A stretch of 63,781 bases of DNA, taken from positions 1 to 63,781 of the forward strand of contig NZ_CAMYFI010000009.1 of NCBI RefSeq assembly GCF_947255005.1, in the 5' to 3' direction. The DNA comes from an uncultured Tessaracoccus sp. (lineage in GTDB: Bacteria > Actinomycetota > Actinomycetes > Propionibacteriales > Propionibacteriaceae). Positions within the stretch are counted from its first letter, which is position 1. Each line of letters begins with the position of its first letter. The translations under genes were made by a program, and so were the position numbers. The notes beneath the pieces are model-generated. The model saw only the letters and a list, made by a program, of their open reading frames with translations. It did not search any database and had not been told where the DNA came from. Below, one piece after another: positions 1 to 7,936 of the stretch.

Positions 1-30
1 CTCCTCGAAACCGGCGGATTCAGACCCCGA

Positions 31-141
31 TTACACCCTCAAATACGATGAGCCCGAAAGTCCCGCATAGAACTCCTTGGCCGCCGCGGCATCCGTCGCG
101 CCATAGTCTAGCCAAGCCGTTGTTCCTTGTGGTCGTGCCAT
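31..141 (-). pseudogene. Truncated VOC/glyoxalase-like protein, N-terminal fragment
   Basis: A 36-residue frame starts MARPQGTTAWLDYGATD and runs through AKEFYAGL, the usual opening of a vicinal oxygen chelate (glyoxalase/bleomycin-resistance) domain, where a substrate-binding beta strand would follow. It stops after SGSSYLRV, far short of the family's usual 120 or so residues. The same frame stays open after the stop to the window edge, so a nonsense mutation is possible. A good ribosome site (GGAG) precedes the ATG. It lies downstream of the AraC regulator on the same strand, a common pairing. The rest of the gene, if any, is outside the window. Confidence 0.5.
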
Positions 142-288
142 GAGGGGATCTCCTTTGTATCGAGGTTGACGGTTACCACGCTACGAACCCCGCGCGGGCA
201 ATGTTTGTCCATTCGTGCGGTCTTGGCGGCCCCACTTGGCACGACTCGCACGGTTCGCCCACGGCACAGCGTCACACGTAGCGCACCC

Positions 289-1041
289 TCACCCGCGGCA
301 CAGAACCGGCAGCGCCGACAGCATCGGCACCCCGTGGCGGGGCACTTGAGCAAAACATAGATCCACCGTTGTCCCCACTGACACGGGTCCCAGGATCGGC
401 CCGGCATGAATCGCGGCCATGGGTTCGTTCGGCACCAGATGATCGAGCGGGTCGGCATGCGCGGGCACCGCAAACCCCAAGAGGAACGGGGCACCCGGAC
501 ACAGCGGCAGCCGCACTGAGTCTTGCCCCCGAACAAGGATGCCCGCGCGCGGCAAACCGACGGGGGCGGGCTGCGGATACCAGCCGACCCACACGATCGG
601 GTCGCCTCGCAGAGATACCTGCGCGGGAACCTCCAGCCTCACCGTCACGCGCGCGGGCGAATCCCCCGGCACGGCGAACGGCCGGGGAGGCCGGCGATCC
701 ACCCGGTCCGCGAGCGCCCGCAATTGCCCGGGGGCGACACCCACAGATCGCTTGAAGCGCCTACTGAAGCTGGAGAGCGAATCGAAACCCACGCCCATCG
801 CGATATCGATGATCGAATCGTCACCGGCTAGCAGGAGCCGCTTCGCCTCGTCGATTCGCCGAGCGGTCAGGTACTGCCCCGGGCTCATTCCCACGCCCTG
901 CTTGAACAGGCGCGAAAAGTGAAACCGACTATAGCCGGCCCCCGCGGCGAACTCCTCGAGACTCACCGCCGCAGGATTCACCGCCGCGCTTTGCATCGCG
1001 CGATCGATGAGGTCGCCCACGTTCGCCGTCGATCCGGTCAT
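289..1041 (-). CDS. AraC family transcriptional regulator
   Basis: 250 residues. The DNA-binding part is N-terminal (about residues 10-115), with two helix-turn-helix units: the first around SLEEFAAGAGYSRFHFSRLF and the second ending in the AraC signature region DSLSSFSRRFKRSVGVAPGQ. The C-terminal half (about 125-250) is a probable effector-binding domain I cannot assign firmly; a GyrI-like fold is possible. The HTH-first order is typical of small actinobacterial AraC proteins encoded beside VOC enzymes, and a broken VOC gene lies just downstream on the same strand. It probably regulated that gene. The ATG at 1041 is the only good start. Confidence 0.85.
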   Translation of the reverse strand: MTGSTANVGDLIDRAMQSAAVNPAAVSLEEFAAGAGYSRFHFSRLFKQGVGMSPGQYLTARRIDEAKRLLLAGDDSIIDIAMGVGFDSLSSFSRRFKRSVGVAPGQLRALADRVDRRPPRPFAVPGDSPARVTVRLEVPAQVSLRGDPIVWVGWYPQPAPVGLPRAGILVRGQDSVRLPLCPGAPFLLGFAVPAHADPLDHLVPNEPMAAIHAGPILGPVSVGTTVDLCFAQVPRHGVPMLSALPVLCRG

Positions 1042-1120
1042 GCCCCCACCCTATGAACGGGAGCGACACAGTGGAATAGCGTAAGTCAAGAATTCACCTT
1101 CGCGCCCCGGCCACACGACG

Positions 1121-1158
1121 CCGAGGTGCCCCACACGAAAGCCTGCGTGGGACCTCGG
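1121..1158. terminator. Imperfect GC-rich hairpin, probable terminator
   Basis: CCGAGGTGCCCCAC at 1121-1134 pairs with GTGGGACCTCGG at 1147-1158, leaving a two-base bulge and a 12-base loop. It sits in the 178-bp gap between the end of the downstream-running luciferase-like gene (stop at 1220, minus strand) and the AraC start. It could end transcription from the minus-strand gene. There is no clear T run. Confidence 0.4.
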
Positions 1159-1219
1159 CGGCGGGTCAAGCGTTGTGGACTTGCGTAAAATCCTTGGGCT
1201 GGTGGCTTGACGCAGTCGG

Positions 1220-2263
1220 TCAGGAGATGTCGTAGCCCCTCACCGGTCCCGCGGTATTGGGTTCCCACCCGAGCGCCGGGGCCACGTGGGTGGCGAAGGC
1301 CTCGAGGATGTGGAGGTTGAAGTCCGGCCCCAGTTGGCTGGGAATGGTGAGCATGACGGTGTCCGCACTCATGACGGCTGCGTCGGCCTTGAGCTGTTCG
1401 GTGAGGAGATCGGGTTCTGCCGCGTAGGTCTTGCCGAAGGTCGAGCGGAAGCCGTCGATCATGCCGATCTGGTCGTGAGAGTCGTTCATGCCGAACATGA
1501 GGCGGTCTTCCTCGGACACGATGGGGAAAATCGATCGCGAGACCGACACCCGCGGCGCACCCTCGTGCCCGGCCGCTTTCCACGCACCCCGGAAGCGTTC
1601 GAGTTGCTCCGCCTGGAGGTCCGCGAACTGCTCGCCGGTCGCCTCGGACAGCAGGGTCGAGCTCATGAGGTTGATACCCTGCGAACCCACCCATTCGACG
1701 GTTTCGCGGGTACCCGCACCCCACCAGATGCGCTTATCGAGGCCGGGCGACTGCGGCTCGATCCGCAGCTTGCCGGTACGCCCAAACTGCGCCGGGTCCG
1801 CCTGGGCCATACCCTCGCCGCGGATCGCAGGCATGAAGGTGGCAAACTTCTCGCGCGCGATGTCCGCCCCGCGCGGGTCGGTCGAGCCGGTGTAGCCGAA
1901 TGCCTCCCAGCCACGATCGGCGGGCTCCGGCGACCCGCGACTCACGCCCAGGGCGACGCGCCCGTCGGCGATGAGATCGAGTGCGGCAGCCTCCTCGGCC
2001 AGGTAGAGCGGATTCTCGTAGCGCAGGTCGATCACGCCGGTGCCGACCTCGATGTGCGTGGTGCGCGCCGCGATCGCCGAGAGCAGCGGCATCGGCGAGG
2101 CCGCCTGCCTGGCGAAGTGGTGCACCCGGAAGTAGGCGCCGTTGACACCCAGCTCATCGGCGGCGACGGACAACTCGATGGCGCTGTGCAACGACGCTCG
2201 AGCGTCGAACGGGTCACCTTCCGGGCCGTGATGACCAAAGCTCAGGAACCCAAAGCGCTTCAT
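1220..2263 (-). CDS. LLM class flavin-dependent oxidoreductase
   Basis: 347 residues of the bacterial luciferase-like monooxygenase superfamily, which uses FMN/F420-type cofactors in a TIM barrel. Visible features are the N-terminal strand MKRFGFLSFGHHG, the segment VHHFARQAASPMPLLSAIAARTTHIEVGTGV, and DGRVALGVSRGSPEPADRGWEAFGY, all typical of the LLM fold. The start at 2263 is chosen because an AGGAAG site lies just upstream and homology begins there, although the frame stays open further upstream. The substrate cannot be told from sequence. It is single, and followed by a hairpin at 1121-1158. Confidence 0.85.
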   Translation of the reverse strand: MKRFGFLSFGHHGPEGDPFDARASLHSAIELSVAADELGVNGAYFRVHHFARQAASPMPLLSAIAARTTHIEVGTGVIDLRYENPLYLAEEAAALDLIADGRVALGVSRGSPEPADRGWEAFGYTGSTDPRGADIAREKFATFMPAIRGEGMAQADPAQFGRTGKLRIEPQSPGLDKRIWWGAGTRETVEWVGSQGINLMSSTLLSEATGEQFADLQAEQLERFRGAWKAAGHEGAPRVSVSRSIFPIVSEEDRLMFGMNDSHDQIGMIDGFRSTFGKTYAAEPDLLTEQLKADAAVMSADTVMLTIPSQLGPDFNLHILEAFATHVAPALGWEPNTAGPVRGYDIS

Positions 2264-2355
2264 GATCTTCCTAGTTGAATTATCAACAGTATAGCGGGTA
2301 CTCCTCACCAGACCGCACAGCGTTCCGCAACCGAATGACTGTTTGGCCCGCGCTG

Positions 2356-2400
2356 TCAATCGGTGACAACGTGCCCCTCCAGCGCCTCGGCAAGCTGCAC
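2356..2400 (-). pseudogene. hepT 3'-end remnant (duplicate of the end of the 4359-4694 gene)
   Basis: Read on the minus strand this piece encodes VQLAEALEGHVVTD and a stop, close to the end of the intact HepT toxin (PPFAEVLHGHVATD plus stop). The similarity continues past the stop codon, so the repeated unit is about 74 bp (2322-2395 against 4327-4396, roughly three quarters identical by eye). The two copies lie in direct orientation and bracket the IS481 remnant and the AlbA_2 gene. Confidence 0.6.
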
Positions 2401-2447
2401 TGACCACGGAGGTGAGGTACGTGAGGGTTGGCGGGTTGGCTGGGCAA

Positions 2448-2645
2448 GGGTGCAGATACCGCTCGAGTGCCTTCAAGACCGCATTCGATGAGGACATCAG
2501 CCACAAGCACACTCGCCCGTTTCGGCCACAAACCAACGGCAAGGTCGAACAATTCAACCGCACCATGCTCGAGGAGTGCGCCTGCGCTCGCACCTACACA
2601 TCAGAAGCCAAATGCGTAGCCGACCTCCCCGGGCAGAACAACTAG
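2448..2645 (+). mobile_element. IS481-family transposase remnant (copy 1), internally deleted
   Basis: The frame carries the C-terminal integrase-core signature HTRPFRPQTNGKVEQFNRT, including the region leading to the catalytic Glu, and ends LPGQNN. Compared with the second remnant at 17276-17477, it lacks about 27 codons between SEAKCV and the LPGQN tail. The N-terminal HTH and the DD part of the DDE triad are missing. No terminal inverted repeats were found. It is dead and serves only as a marker of past insertion. Confidence 0.75.
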
Positions 2646-2650
2646 GACGC

Positions 2651-2695
2651 AGACTACAACTCACACTCCAACTTTTGGAGTGTGAGTTGTAGTCT
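2651..2695. promoter_or_regulatory. Perfect 21-bp inverted repeat just before the AlbA_2 gene
   Basis: The left arm at 2651-2671 and the right arm at 2675-2695 are exact reverse complements, separated by three bases (CTT). The right arm ends six bases before the ATG at 2702, so a hairpin in the mRNA would cover the normal ribosome-site position, and a dimeric protein bound to the DNA would cover the start region. No Shine-Dalgarno site is visible outside it. I read it as an autoregulatory operator or a translation-blocking hairpin. A terminator is less likely because it precedes a gene so closely. Confidence 0.5.
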
Positions 2696-2701
2696 GAAGT
2701 C

Positions 2702-4210
2702 ATGATGTGGACGCAGGATGATCTATCGTGGGCCCTCGACCAGATGCGAACGCGGCGAGGCGACGGCACCTCCATAGAGGTCAAGCGCGCCACAGGTGGC
2801 GTCCCCCAGATGACGGAGACATTGTGTGCCTTTGCCAACATGCCCGACGGCGGCACCGTGATCTTCGGCGTCGACGAGGGGGATGGGGAGTTCTCCGTCG
2901 TGGGTGTCCCGAACATCGCAGAGCTTGAAGCAGGGATCGCCAGCATGGCACGCACGGCCGTCCGACCAGCGCCGCAGATCGACTTCCAGACCATCACATT
3001 GGATGCGCAACCAGTCGTCATCGCGCACATCGCACCGTTGCCCCTTGCCGAGAAGCCTGCGCGCGTTGCAGGCAGGGCCTTCCTGCGTCAGGCCGATGGC
3101 GACTACGCCATGCATCCGCACGAGGAGCGCATGCTTGAAGTAGCGCGTCTCCATGCCGACGAACAGGTGGACTACGACCTTGCTCCCGCCCGCGGTCGCA
3201 GCCGTGATGATCTGGATGAGACCCTCTGCTCAGCCTACGTCCGGGCAGTGCGCGCTCACGACCGACGCCTACACGACTGCGATGACCCCCAAATCCTTCG
3301 CCTGACGAATGTCCTTACGGCCTCTGGCGAGCCGACGCTGGCAGGACTGTATGCTCTCGGAGCTTACCCGCAAGGACAGTATCCAGCGCTGACCGTGACC
3401 GCTGCCGTTCAGCTAACAGGGGGCGAGGGGCAGCCACGCAACCGCAACCTCCAGGACTTCACTGGCCCAATTCCCGCCCTCCTGGCCGATCTGCTCGACT
3501 GGGTGGCGTCCAACTTGGACACCATCAACCAGTATCGCGATGACGGGCATATGGAAGTCATCCCCGAGCTGCCACTCAATGCGGTACGAGAACTCTTGGC
3601 TAACGCTCTGGTCCATCGTGACTTAGGCCCAAACACGCTGGGAACCGGCAAGCAGATTCAGGTACGCCTCACGCCGCGGAACCTGTTCATCCAGAGTCCC
3701 GGCGGCCTGCGTGGCGTGTCACTCGCACAGATCGAGAGCGTCGAGCACGCCCAGGCAGCGGTTAACCAACGGCTCTATCAGATCGCCAAGCGACTGGGTA
3801 CGCCCGACGGCGCATCGATCATCGAGGGCGAGGGCGGCGGCATCCGCGAAGTGTTCCGCTCCACCGAGGCGCGAGGATTGCCTCGCCCACAACTCATCGA
3901 CACCGGCGTACAGTTCAAAGCCTTGCTCTGGCGCGCCCGAGAGGCCTCAGAGCGTCCTTCACCCCGGACGCCGGACACGACGAGGGGCATGAAGGCAGTA
4001 CCCCGAAGTTCGTCCCCCACCCGAAACGAGCACCGGATCTTGAATGCCCTGACGACAGCCGACAGCCCGCTCACAATCCATCAGGTTGTCGACGCAACGG
4101 GATTGACGATCGGCCAGGTCCGCTACGCCCTCAACCAGCCTCTCGAGGATGGCATCGTCGTCATGGAGGGCAAGCAGGGACTCAAGTCGACCCGCTACCA
4201 CTTACGATGA
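2702..4210 (+). CDS. AlbA_2 (divergent AAA-4)-domain putative regulator, RecG-like C-terminal region
   Basis: 502 residues. The N-terminal part (about 10-130) matches the AlbA_2/schlafen-like domain: SIEVKRATGGVP, a conserved Glu-x-Lys opening, then ETLCAFANMPDGGTVIFGVDE. The middle (about 290-390) contains ELPLNAVRELLANALVHRDL and the glycine-rich FIQSPGGLRGV, as in the ATP-dependent helicase RecG-like/HTH family (COG2865). The last 65 residues look like a winged helix (TTADSPLTIHQVVDATGLTI). Such proteins are often linked to mobile DNA or defence, but the molecular function is not established. It stands alone behind the palindrome at 2651-2695, between two copies of the hepT-end repeat, which suggests it arrived as an insertion. 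Start codons at 2702 and 2705 are both possible. Confidence 0.75.
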   Translation: MMWTQDDLSWALDQMRTRRGDGTSIEVKRATGGVPQMTETLCAFANMPDGGTVIFGVDEGDGEFSVVGVPNIAELEAGIASMARTAVRPAPQIDFQTITLDAQPVVIAHIAPLPLAEKPARVAGRAFLRQADGDYAMHPHEERMLEVARLHADEQVDYDLAPARGRSRDDLDETLCSAYVRAVRAHDRRLHDCDDPQILRLTNVLTASGEPTLAGLYALGAYPQGQYPALTVTAAVQLTGGEGQPRNRNLQDFTGPIPALLADLLDWVASNLDTINQYRDDGHMEVIPELPLNAVRELLANALVHRDLGPNTLGTGKQIQVRLTPRNLFIQSPGGLRGVSLAQIESVEHAQAAVNQRLYQIAKRLGTPDGASIIEGEGGGIREVFRSTEARGLPRPQLIDTGVQFKALLWRAREASERPSPRTPDTTRGMKAVPRSSSPTRNEHRILNALTTADSPLTIHQVVDATGLTIGQVRYALNQPLEDGIVVMEGKQGLKSTRYHLR

Positions 4211-4326
4211 AGCGCTCAGGCTGTGAATGAGACCCAGAAACTTCGGCCCCTCAACCACGGCAGCAGATGGTGCAGAGAAACCGATTAGATCGCTTCCACG
4301 TCAGGAACCAACACACAAACATCCAC

Positions 4327-4396
4327 GTTCCGCAGCCGAATAAGCTTTGGGTCCGCGGTCAGTCGGTGGCAACGTGTCCATGCAGTACCTCGGCAA
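4327..4396. repeat. Direct repeat partner of 2322-2395 (hepT 3' end)
   Basis: This stretch covers the last codons and 3' flank of hepT and is repeated, diverged, at 2322-2395. The repeats share the order GTTCCGCA, CCGAAT, CGGT, CAACGTG and CCTCGGCAA at matching spacing. They flank the IS481 remnant and the AlbA_2 gene. Confidence 0.55.
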
Positions 4397-4694
4397 AAGG
4401 CGGCAGATGAGTCTCAACGACATCGCGGACCACGTCGATGTCGACTCCGAAGTACTGGTGCACCAGGATGTTGCGGAACCCCCGAATCTGCGGCCAGGGG
4501 ATCTCAGGGTGCGCACCGGTGATCTCATCGGGAAGGTGGTTCACGGCTTCACCGATGATCTGGAGGTTCCGCTCAATCGCATCCTCTGCCATCTCAGCGA
4601 TGCCACTCTCGCGGTCCAACGCAGCGACGTACTTCTGGCACCGCTCGACTGCCTCTAGCGCATCAGCGATGCGCTGCTCCGGACTGCGACTCAC
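4359..4694 (-). CDS. hepT: HepT-like ribonuclease toxin (DUF86), type VII toxin-antitoxin system
   Basis: 111 residues, all helical. The HEPN catalytic motif Rx4HxY is intact in RNILVHQYFG (about residues 72-81), preceded by the family region IERNLQIIGEAVNHLP. HepT toxins are HEPN RNases that cut tRNA or mRNA, and they are silenced when the MntA partner adds AMP to the tyrosine of this motif. The upstream mntA gene overlaps by four bases (ATGA), the standard order. The intact catalytic residues suggest a working toxin. Confidence 0.85.
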   Translation of the reverse strand: MSRSPEQRIADALEAVERCQKYVAALDRESGIAEMAEDAIERNLQIIGEAVNHLPDEITGAHPEIPWPQIRGFRNILVHQYFGVDIDVVRDVVETHLPPFAEVLHGHVATD

Positions 4695-5020
4695 AGCGGC
4701 ACTGCCTCGGCGAGCGCCGAGGCGGAGACCGGACGCTTGAGCAGTTGGGCAGGAAACACGTCGATGTCATCGCGCTCGAACAGCGCGCGCGTCTCCTCGA
4801 GCAGACCGGATGCACGCATCAGGACGTTACCTTCGGCAGGGTCCATCTCGACAAGGATGTCGATGTCCGATCCTGCAGTCGCGGTGCCGCGGGCGACGGA
4901 CCCGATCAGCTTCGGGTTAGTCGCACCGTAGCGGTCGAGGAGCATCTGGAACTCGTCACGACGCGCAGCGAGGAGCTCGCGCAGTGCAAGCGTCTCGGGC
5001 GACATGACGGTCTCAGACAT
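4691..5020 (-). CDS. mntA: MntA-type minimal nucleotidyltransferase antitoxin
   Basis: About 109 residues from the ATG at 5020 (MSETVMSPET). The nucleotidyltransferase signature GSVARGTATAGSDIDILVE is complete: the GSx10DxD motif that binds nucleotide and two metal ions. In this family the enzyme AMPylates the HepT toxin. A further Asp in the strand DIDVF fits the third metal ligand. I chose 5020 over an upstream in-frame start at 5056 because TGGAAG lies a suitable distance before it and homology begins there. It is translationally coupled to hepT. Confidence 0.85.
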   Translation of the reverse strand: MSETVMSPETLALRELLAARRDEFQMLLDRYGATNPKLIGSVARGTATAGSDIDILVEMDPAEGNVLMRASGLLEETRALFERDDIDVFPAQLLKRPVSASALAEAVPL

Positions 5021-5151
5021 GCTTCCAGAGTACCGGCCCTGGCGGCACGTTGACATGGCGCTCTACACGTTGAAGCGGAACTCCACCACGTTCCATAGCC
5101 GATTTCAGTCTGCACAGCACTCCGATAATTCCACGTGCGCTGCAAAAGGGT

Positions 5152-5592
5152 TCAGGCGACGACCGTCGTTGCCGAGCCGATTCGCACCCCAGCATTCGCA
5201 TGATCGCTCGCCGCGACAGGAGAGTCCGTCTCGGGCCAGGTATCCACGCCATCGCCGCTAAGACGCGGCACCACATGGATGTGCCAGTGATCAACCGACT
5301 GATCACTCCCAGGACCGCAGGCGCTCAGCAAATTGACCCCCGTACCCAGCTCCGCCTCGACCATGGCTCGACCAACCACGCTGCACAGCTCGATCACCGC
5401 ATTCCGGGATTCAGACGTCGTATCCAAGACCCCAAGGCAATGCTGCTTCGGCACGACGAGGGTGTGCCCAGCAGTCAGAGCCGAATCAGCCAATGCCAAG
5501 AAGGCAAGCGCGAGATCACTTTCGGCCACGATCGTCGCGGGGCTCGAGCCAGCGACAATGTCACAAAAGATGCACTCGACGCTGGCCGTCAC
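5152..5592 (-). CDS. HIT family hydrolase
   Basis: 146 residues. It has the N-terminal CIFCDIVAG opening with the CxxC pair seen in many bacterial HIT proteins, the GHTLVVPKQH segment, and the catalytic histidine triad VDHWHIHVVPR. HIT enzymes hydrolyse nucleoside phosphoramidates or dinucleotides such as AppppA. The GTG start at 5592 overlaps the stop of higA by four bases, so this housekeeping-type hydrolase is coupled to an antitoxin gene. The usual actinobacterial HIT has a similar length. Substrate unknown. Confidence 0.85.
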   Translation of the reverse strand: MTASVECIFCDIVAGSSPATIVAESDLALAFLALADSALTAGHTLVVPKQHCLGVLDTTSESRNAVIELCSVVGRAMVEAELGTGVNLLSACGPGSDQSVDHWHIHVVPRLSGDGVDTWPETDSPVAASDHANAGVRIGSATTVVA

Positions 5593-5891
5593 GACGCCCG
5601 CTCCAAAGGGGTGATCTCATGCACCTGTTTGGCGATGCGATCCGAAGCCAACTCCAAGTCATAACGCGACTGCAGATTCAGCCAGAACTGCGGCTCGATA
5701 CCGAAGTAGCACCCCGAGCACAGCGCCGTATCTGCGGTGATCGCGCGCTTGCCGTGCACGATCTCATTGATCCGGCGCGGGGGCACACCGATCGAGACAG
5801 CCAGCTGGTGCTGCGTGATGCCGAAGCCCTCGATGAAGTCCTCCATCGAGACCTCACCCGGGTGGATCGGGTCATAGAGCTTGTCATTCAT
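5589..5891 (-). CDS. higA: HigA family antitoxin (XRE helix-turn-helix)
   Basis: 100 residues matching the HigA family: the N-terminal IHPGEVSMEDFIEGFGITQHQLA, then an HTH in SIGVPPRRINEIVHGKRAITADTAL, and the typical tail GIEPQFWLNLQSRYDLELA. HigA binds and neutralises the HigB mRNA interferase and represses the operon. An AGGTG ribosome site overlaps the end of the broken higB gene. Because the toxin frame is disrupted, this antitoxin may be an orphan. Confidence 0.85.
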   Translation of the reverse strand: MNDKLYDPIHPGEVSMEDFIEGFGITQHQLAVSIGVPPRRINEIVHGKRAITADTALCSGCYFGIEPQFWLNLQSRYDLELASDRIAKQVHEITPLERAS

Positions 5892-5899
5892 GGTGCACC

Positions 5900-6228
5900 T
5901 CAGTGGTAGTCCCCGATGATCACGTTCTCAGGGCCAGCGTCAGTCCACACGAAACAAATTCTCCACTGGTCGTTGATCCGAATGCTGTGCCGCCCCTGGC
6001 GATCGCCCTCAACGCTTCAAGTCGATTCCCTGGAGGCACCCGAAGCGAGTTGAGCGACGGCGCGGCATCGAGCAGACGCAACTTCCGGTTCGCAGCCTTG
6101 TGAATCCGCGGATCGATCCGGGGCACCCGCTCACACAGCCAGACAAGCTCCGTGTCACGGTTACCGAAGGATCTGATCTCACACCAAACATGACGTGCAT
6201 GACGCGTCGCGTCAATAACGCTAGACAT
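5900..6228 (-). pseudogene. higB: HigB/RelE-type toxin, frameshifted
   Basis: The first part reads IRSFGNRDTELVWLCERV up to NRLEAL, normal for HigB. The frame then shifts at a short run of G (plus-strand CCC at 6006-6008), and the rest of the protein, GDRQGRHSIRINDQWRICF to VIIGDYH and a stop, continues in another frame. Restoring one base gives a full toxin of about 109 residues with the conserved INDQWRICF strand. Either the toxin is inactivated or one base was missed in sequencing. The ATG at 6228 overlaps the ychF stop (ATGTCTAG). Confidence 0.7.
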
Positions 6229-7294
6229 TGAATCTAAACTCCACGACATCCCCGTCGGCCATGACGTAGTCCTTGCCTTCGAGTCGCATCTTACCAGCTG
6301 CTTTCACTGCGGCTTCGGAGCCGAGCTCGTCGAGGTCGTCGAAGCTCATGACTTCGGCCTTGATGAAGCCCTTTTGGAAGTCGGTGTGGATCACGCCTGC
6401 GGCTTCGGGAGCCGTCCAGCCCTTCTTGATGGTCCAGCCGCGCGCTTCCTTCGGGCCTGCGGTGAGGTACGACTGCAGACCGAGCGTGTCGTAACCGACG
6501 CGGGCCAGCACGTCGAGGCCAGGTTCGTCGATGCCCATGTCAGCGAGGAATTCACGCGCCTCATCTTCCTCCATTTCGACGAGTTCCGCCTCGAACTTCG
6601 CGTCGAGGAAGATGGCCTCGGCAGGCGCGACGATCTCGCGCATCTTGGCTTTGAGGTCGTCGTCGGCGAGCTCCTCCTGCGAGCAGTTGAACACGTAGAT
6701 GTACGGCTTGGCGGTGAGGAGGTGCAGCTCGTAAAGGAGTTCGTGGTCGAGGTCGGCCTTGCGCACCGACACCCCCGCCTCGAGCGCTTCCTTCGCCGCG
6801 ACGAACGCCTCGAACTTCGGCCGCACTTCCTTCTTGATGCGCGCCTCCTTGTCGACGCGTGGCAGCGCCTTCTCGACGGTCTGGAGGTCCGCCAGGATCA
6901 GCTCGGTGTTGATGGTGTCAATGTCGTTGGCGGGGTTGACCTTGCCGTCGACGTGGAGGATGTCGTCGTCCTCAAACACGCGCGTGACTTGGCAAATCGC
7001 GTCGGCCTCACGGATGTTGGCGAGGAAGGCGTTACCCATACCCTCGCCCTCGCTGGCGCCCTTCACGATGCCCGCGATGTCGACGAAGCTCACCGTCGCG
7101 GGGATGATCTTCTCCGACTTGTAGATCTCCGCCAGACGCGGCAACCGCGGATCCGGCACCCCGACGACACCGACGTTGGGCTCGATCGTCGCGAACGGGT
7201 AGTTCGCCGCGAGCACGTCATTGCGGGTCAGAGCGTTGAACAGGGTTGACTTGCCGGCGTTGGGAAGACCGACGATTCCAATCGTTAGTGCCAC
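6221..7294 (-). CDS. ychF: Redox-regulated ATPase/GTPase YchF
   Basis: 357 residues, full length for the universal Obg-family protein YchF, an ATP-preferring P-loop enzyme that binds ribosomes. The P-loop is GLPNAGKST (residues 8-16) and switch II is DIAGIVKGASEGEGMGN. The C-terminal TGS-like domain ends with AEVMSFDDL, KAAGKMRLEGKDYVMADGDVVEFRFNV. The gene's end overlaps the start of the higBA-HIT minus-strand run, so those accessory genes may be co-transcribed with this core gene. Confidence 0.97.
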   Translation of the reverse strand: MALTIGIVGLPNAGKSTLFNALTRNDVLAANYPFATIEPNVGVVGVPDPRLPRLAEIYKSEKIIPATVSFVDIAGIVKGASEGEGMGNAFLANIREADAICQVTRVFEDDDILHVDGKVNPANDIDTINTELILADLQTVEKALPRVDKEARIKKEVRPKFEAFVAAKEALEAGVSVRKADLDHELLYELHLLTAKPYIYVFNCSQEELADDDLKAKMREIVAPAEAIFLDAKFEAELVEMEEDEAREFLADMGIDEPGLDVLARVGYDTLGLQSYLTAGPKEARGWTIKKGWTAPEAAGVIHTDFQKGFIKAEVMSFDDLDELGSEAAVKAAGKMRLEGKDYVMADGDVVEFRFNV

Positions 7295-7332
7295 GCCTGC
7301 CGAGTCTATTACCCGCAGCCCTACCCGCCTAG

Positions 7333-7881
7333 TTACACCTGCCCAGCCACGCCGCAGGGCTTCTGCAACACCGGGTCGTGATACACCGTGTCACCGACCA
7401 CAAAGTCGACGTACCCGACGCGCTCCCACCCGTGCTTGGCGTAGAACCGCTGGGCGCGATGGTTGTCGTAATTCACATTCAGCCACAGCCCCTCGACACC
7501 TCGCTCGACGGCGCGACGCCCTGCCGCATCGAGCAGCGCGGCGGCCACGCCCTGCCCGTGGCACTCATGCCGCACGTAGCACTTCGAGAGCAACCCCGAC
7601 GTCGCGAGCGTGACGCCCATGTCGGGGGCGGGGGCACCGTCGGCATCAAAGAAGAGCAACACGTAACCGAGCAGGTGCGTGTCGTCGCAGGCCACGAGCA
7701 CGTCGCGCTCCGGGTGGGCGAGATGCTCGGCGAATCGCTGGGCGGTGAGGTGCGCGTCGATGTAGGCGCGCATGTCGTGCTCGCTGAGGGAGGGCGGGCA
7801 GGCCATAGGGAATGTTTCGACGGCAAGGTCGGCGACGGCGGTGGCCTCGTCGGGACGGGCCTGCCTGATGTGGTAGTCCAT
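7333..7881 (-). CDS. GNAT family N-acetyltransferase
   Basis: 182 residues. The GNAT fold is visible: N-terminal IRQARPDEATAVADLA, strand GYVLLFFD, the acetyl-CoA motif A region LSKCYVRHECHGQGVAAALLDAAGRRAVERG (Q/R-x-x-G-x-A), and motif B NVNYDNHRAQRFYAKHGW. The substrate is not predictable. It is transcribed away from the iron-uptake operon and shares the intergenic region with the IdeR-like box at 7937-7955, so iron control of this gene is possible. Confidence 0.85.
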   Translation of the reverse strand: MDYHIRQARPDEATAVADLAVETFPMACPPSLSEHDMRAYIDAHLTAQRFAEHLAHPERDVLVACDDTHLLGYVLLFFDADGAPAPDMGVTLATSGLLSKCYVRHECHGQGVAAALLDAAGRRAVERGVEGLWLNVNYDNHRAQRFYAKHGWERVGYVDFVVGDTVYHDPVLQKPCGVAGQV

Positions 7882-7936
7882 GATTCTCCCTCTCCAACAG
7901 GAAAGCTATTAAGAAACGTTTGCGTATCAAAAATAT

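Noticed and set aside
2322..4396. Intact transposon carrying the AlbA_2 gene
   Set aside because: The transposase is only a deleted C-terminal piece, no terminal inverted repeats were found, and the flanking repeats are hepT-derived rather than target-site duplications.
6374..7249. A long plus-strand open frame opposite ychF
   Set aside because: Antisense shadow of a universally conserved gene; no domain, no ribosome site.
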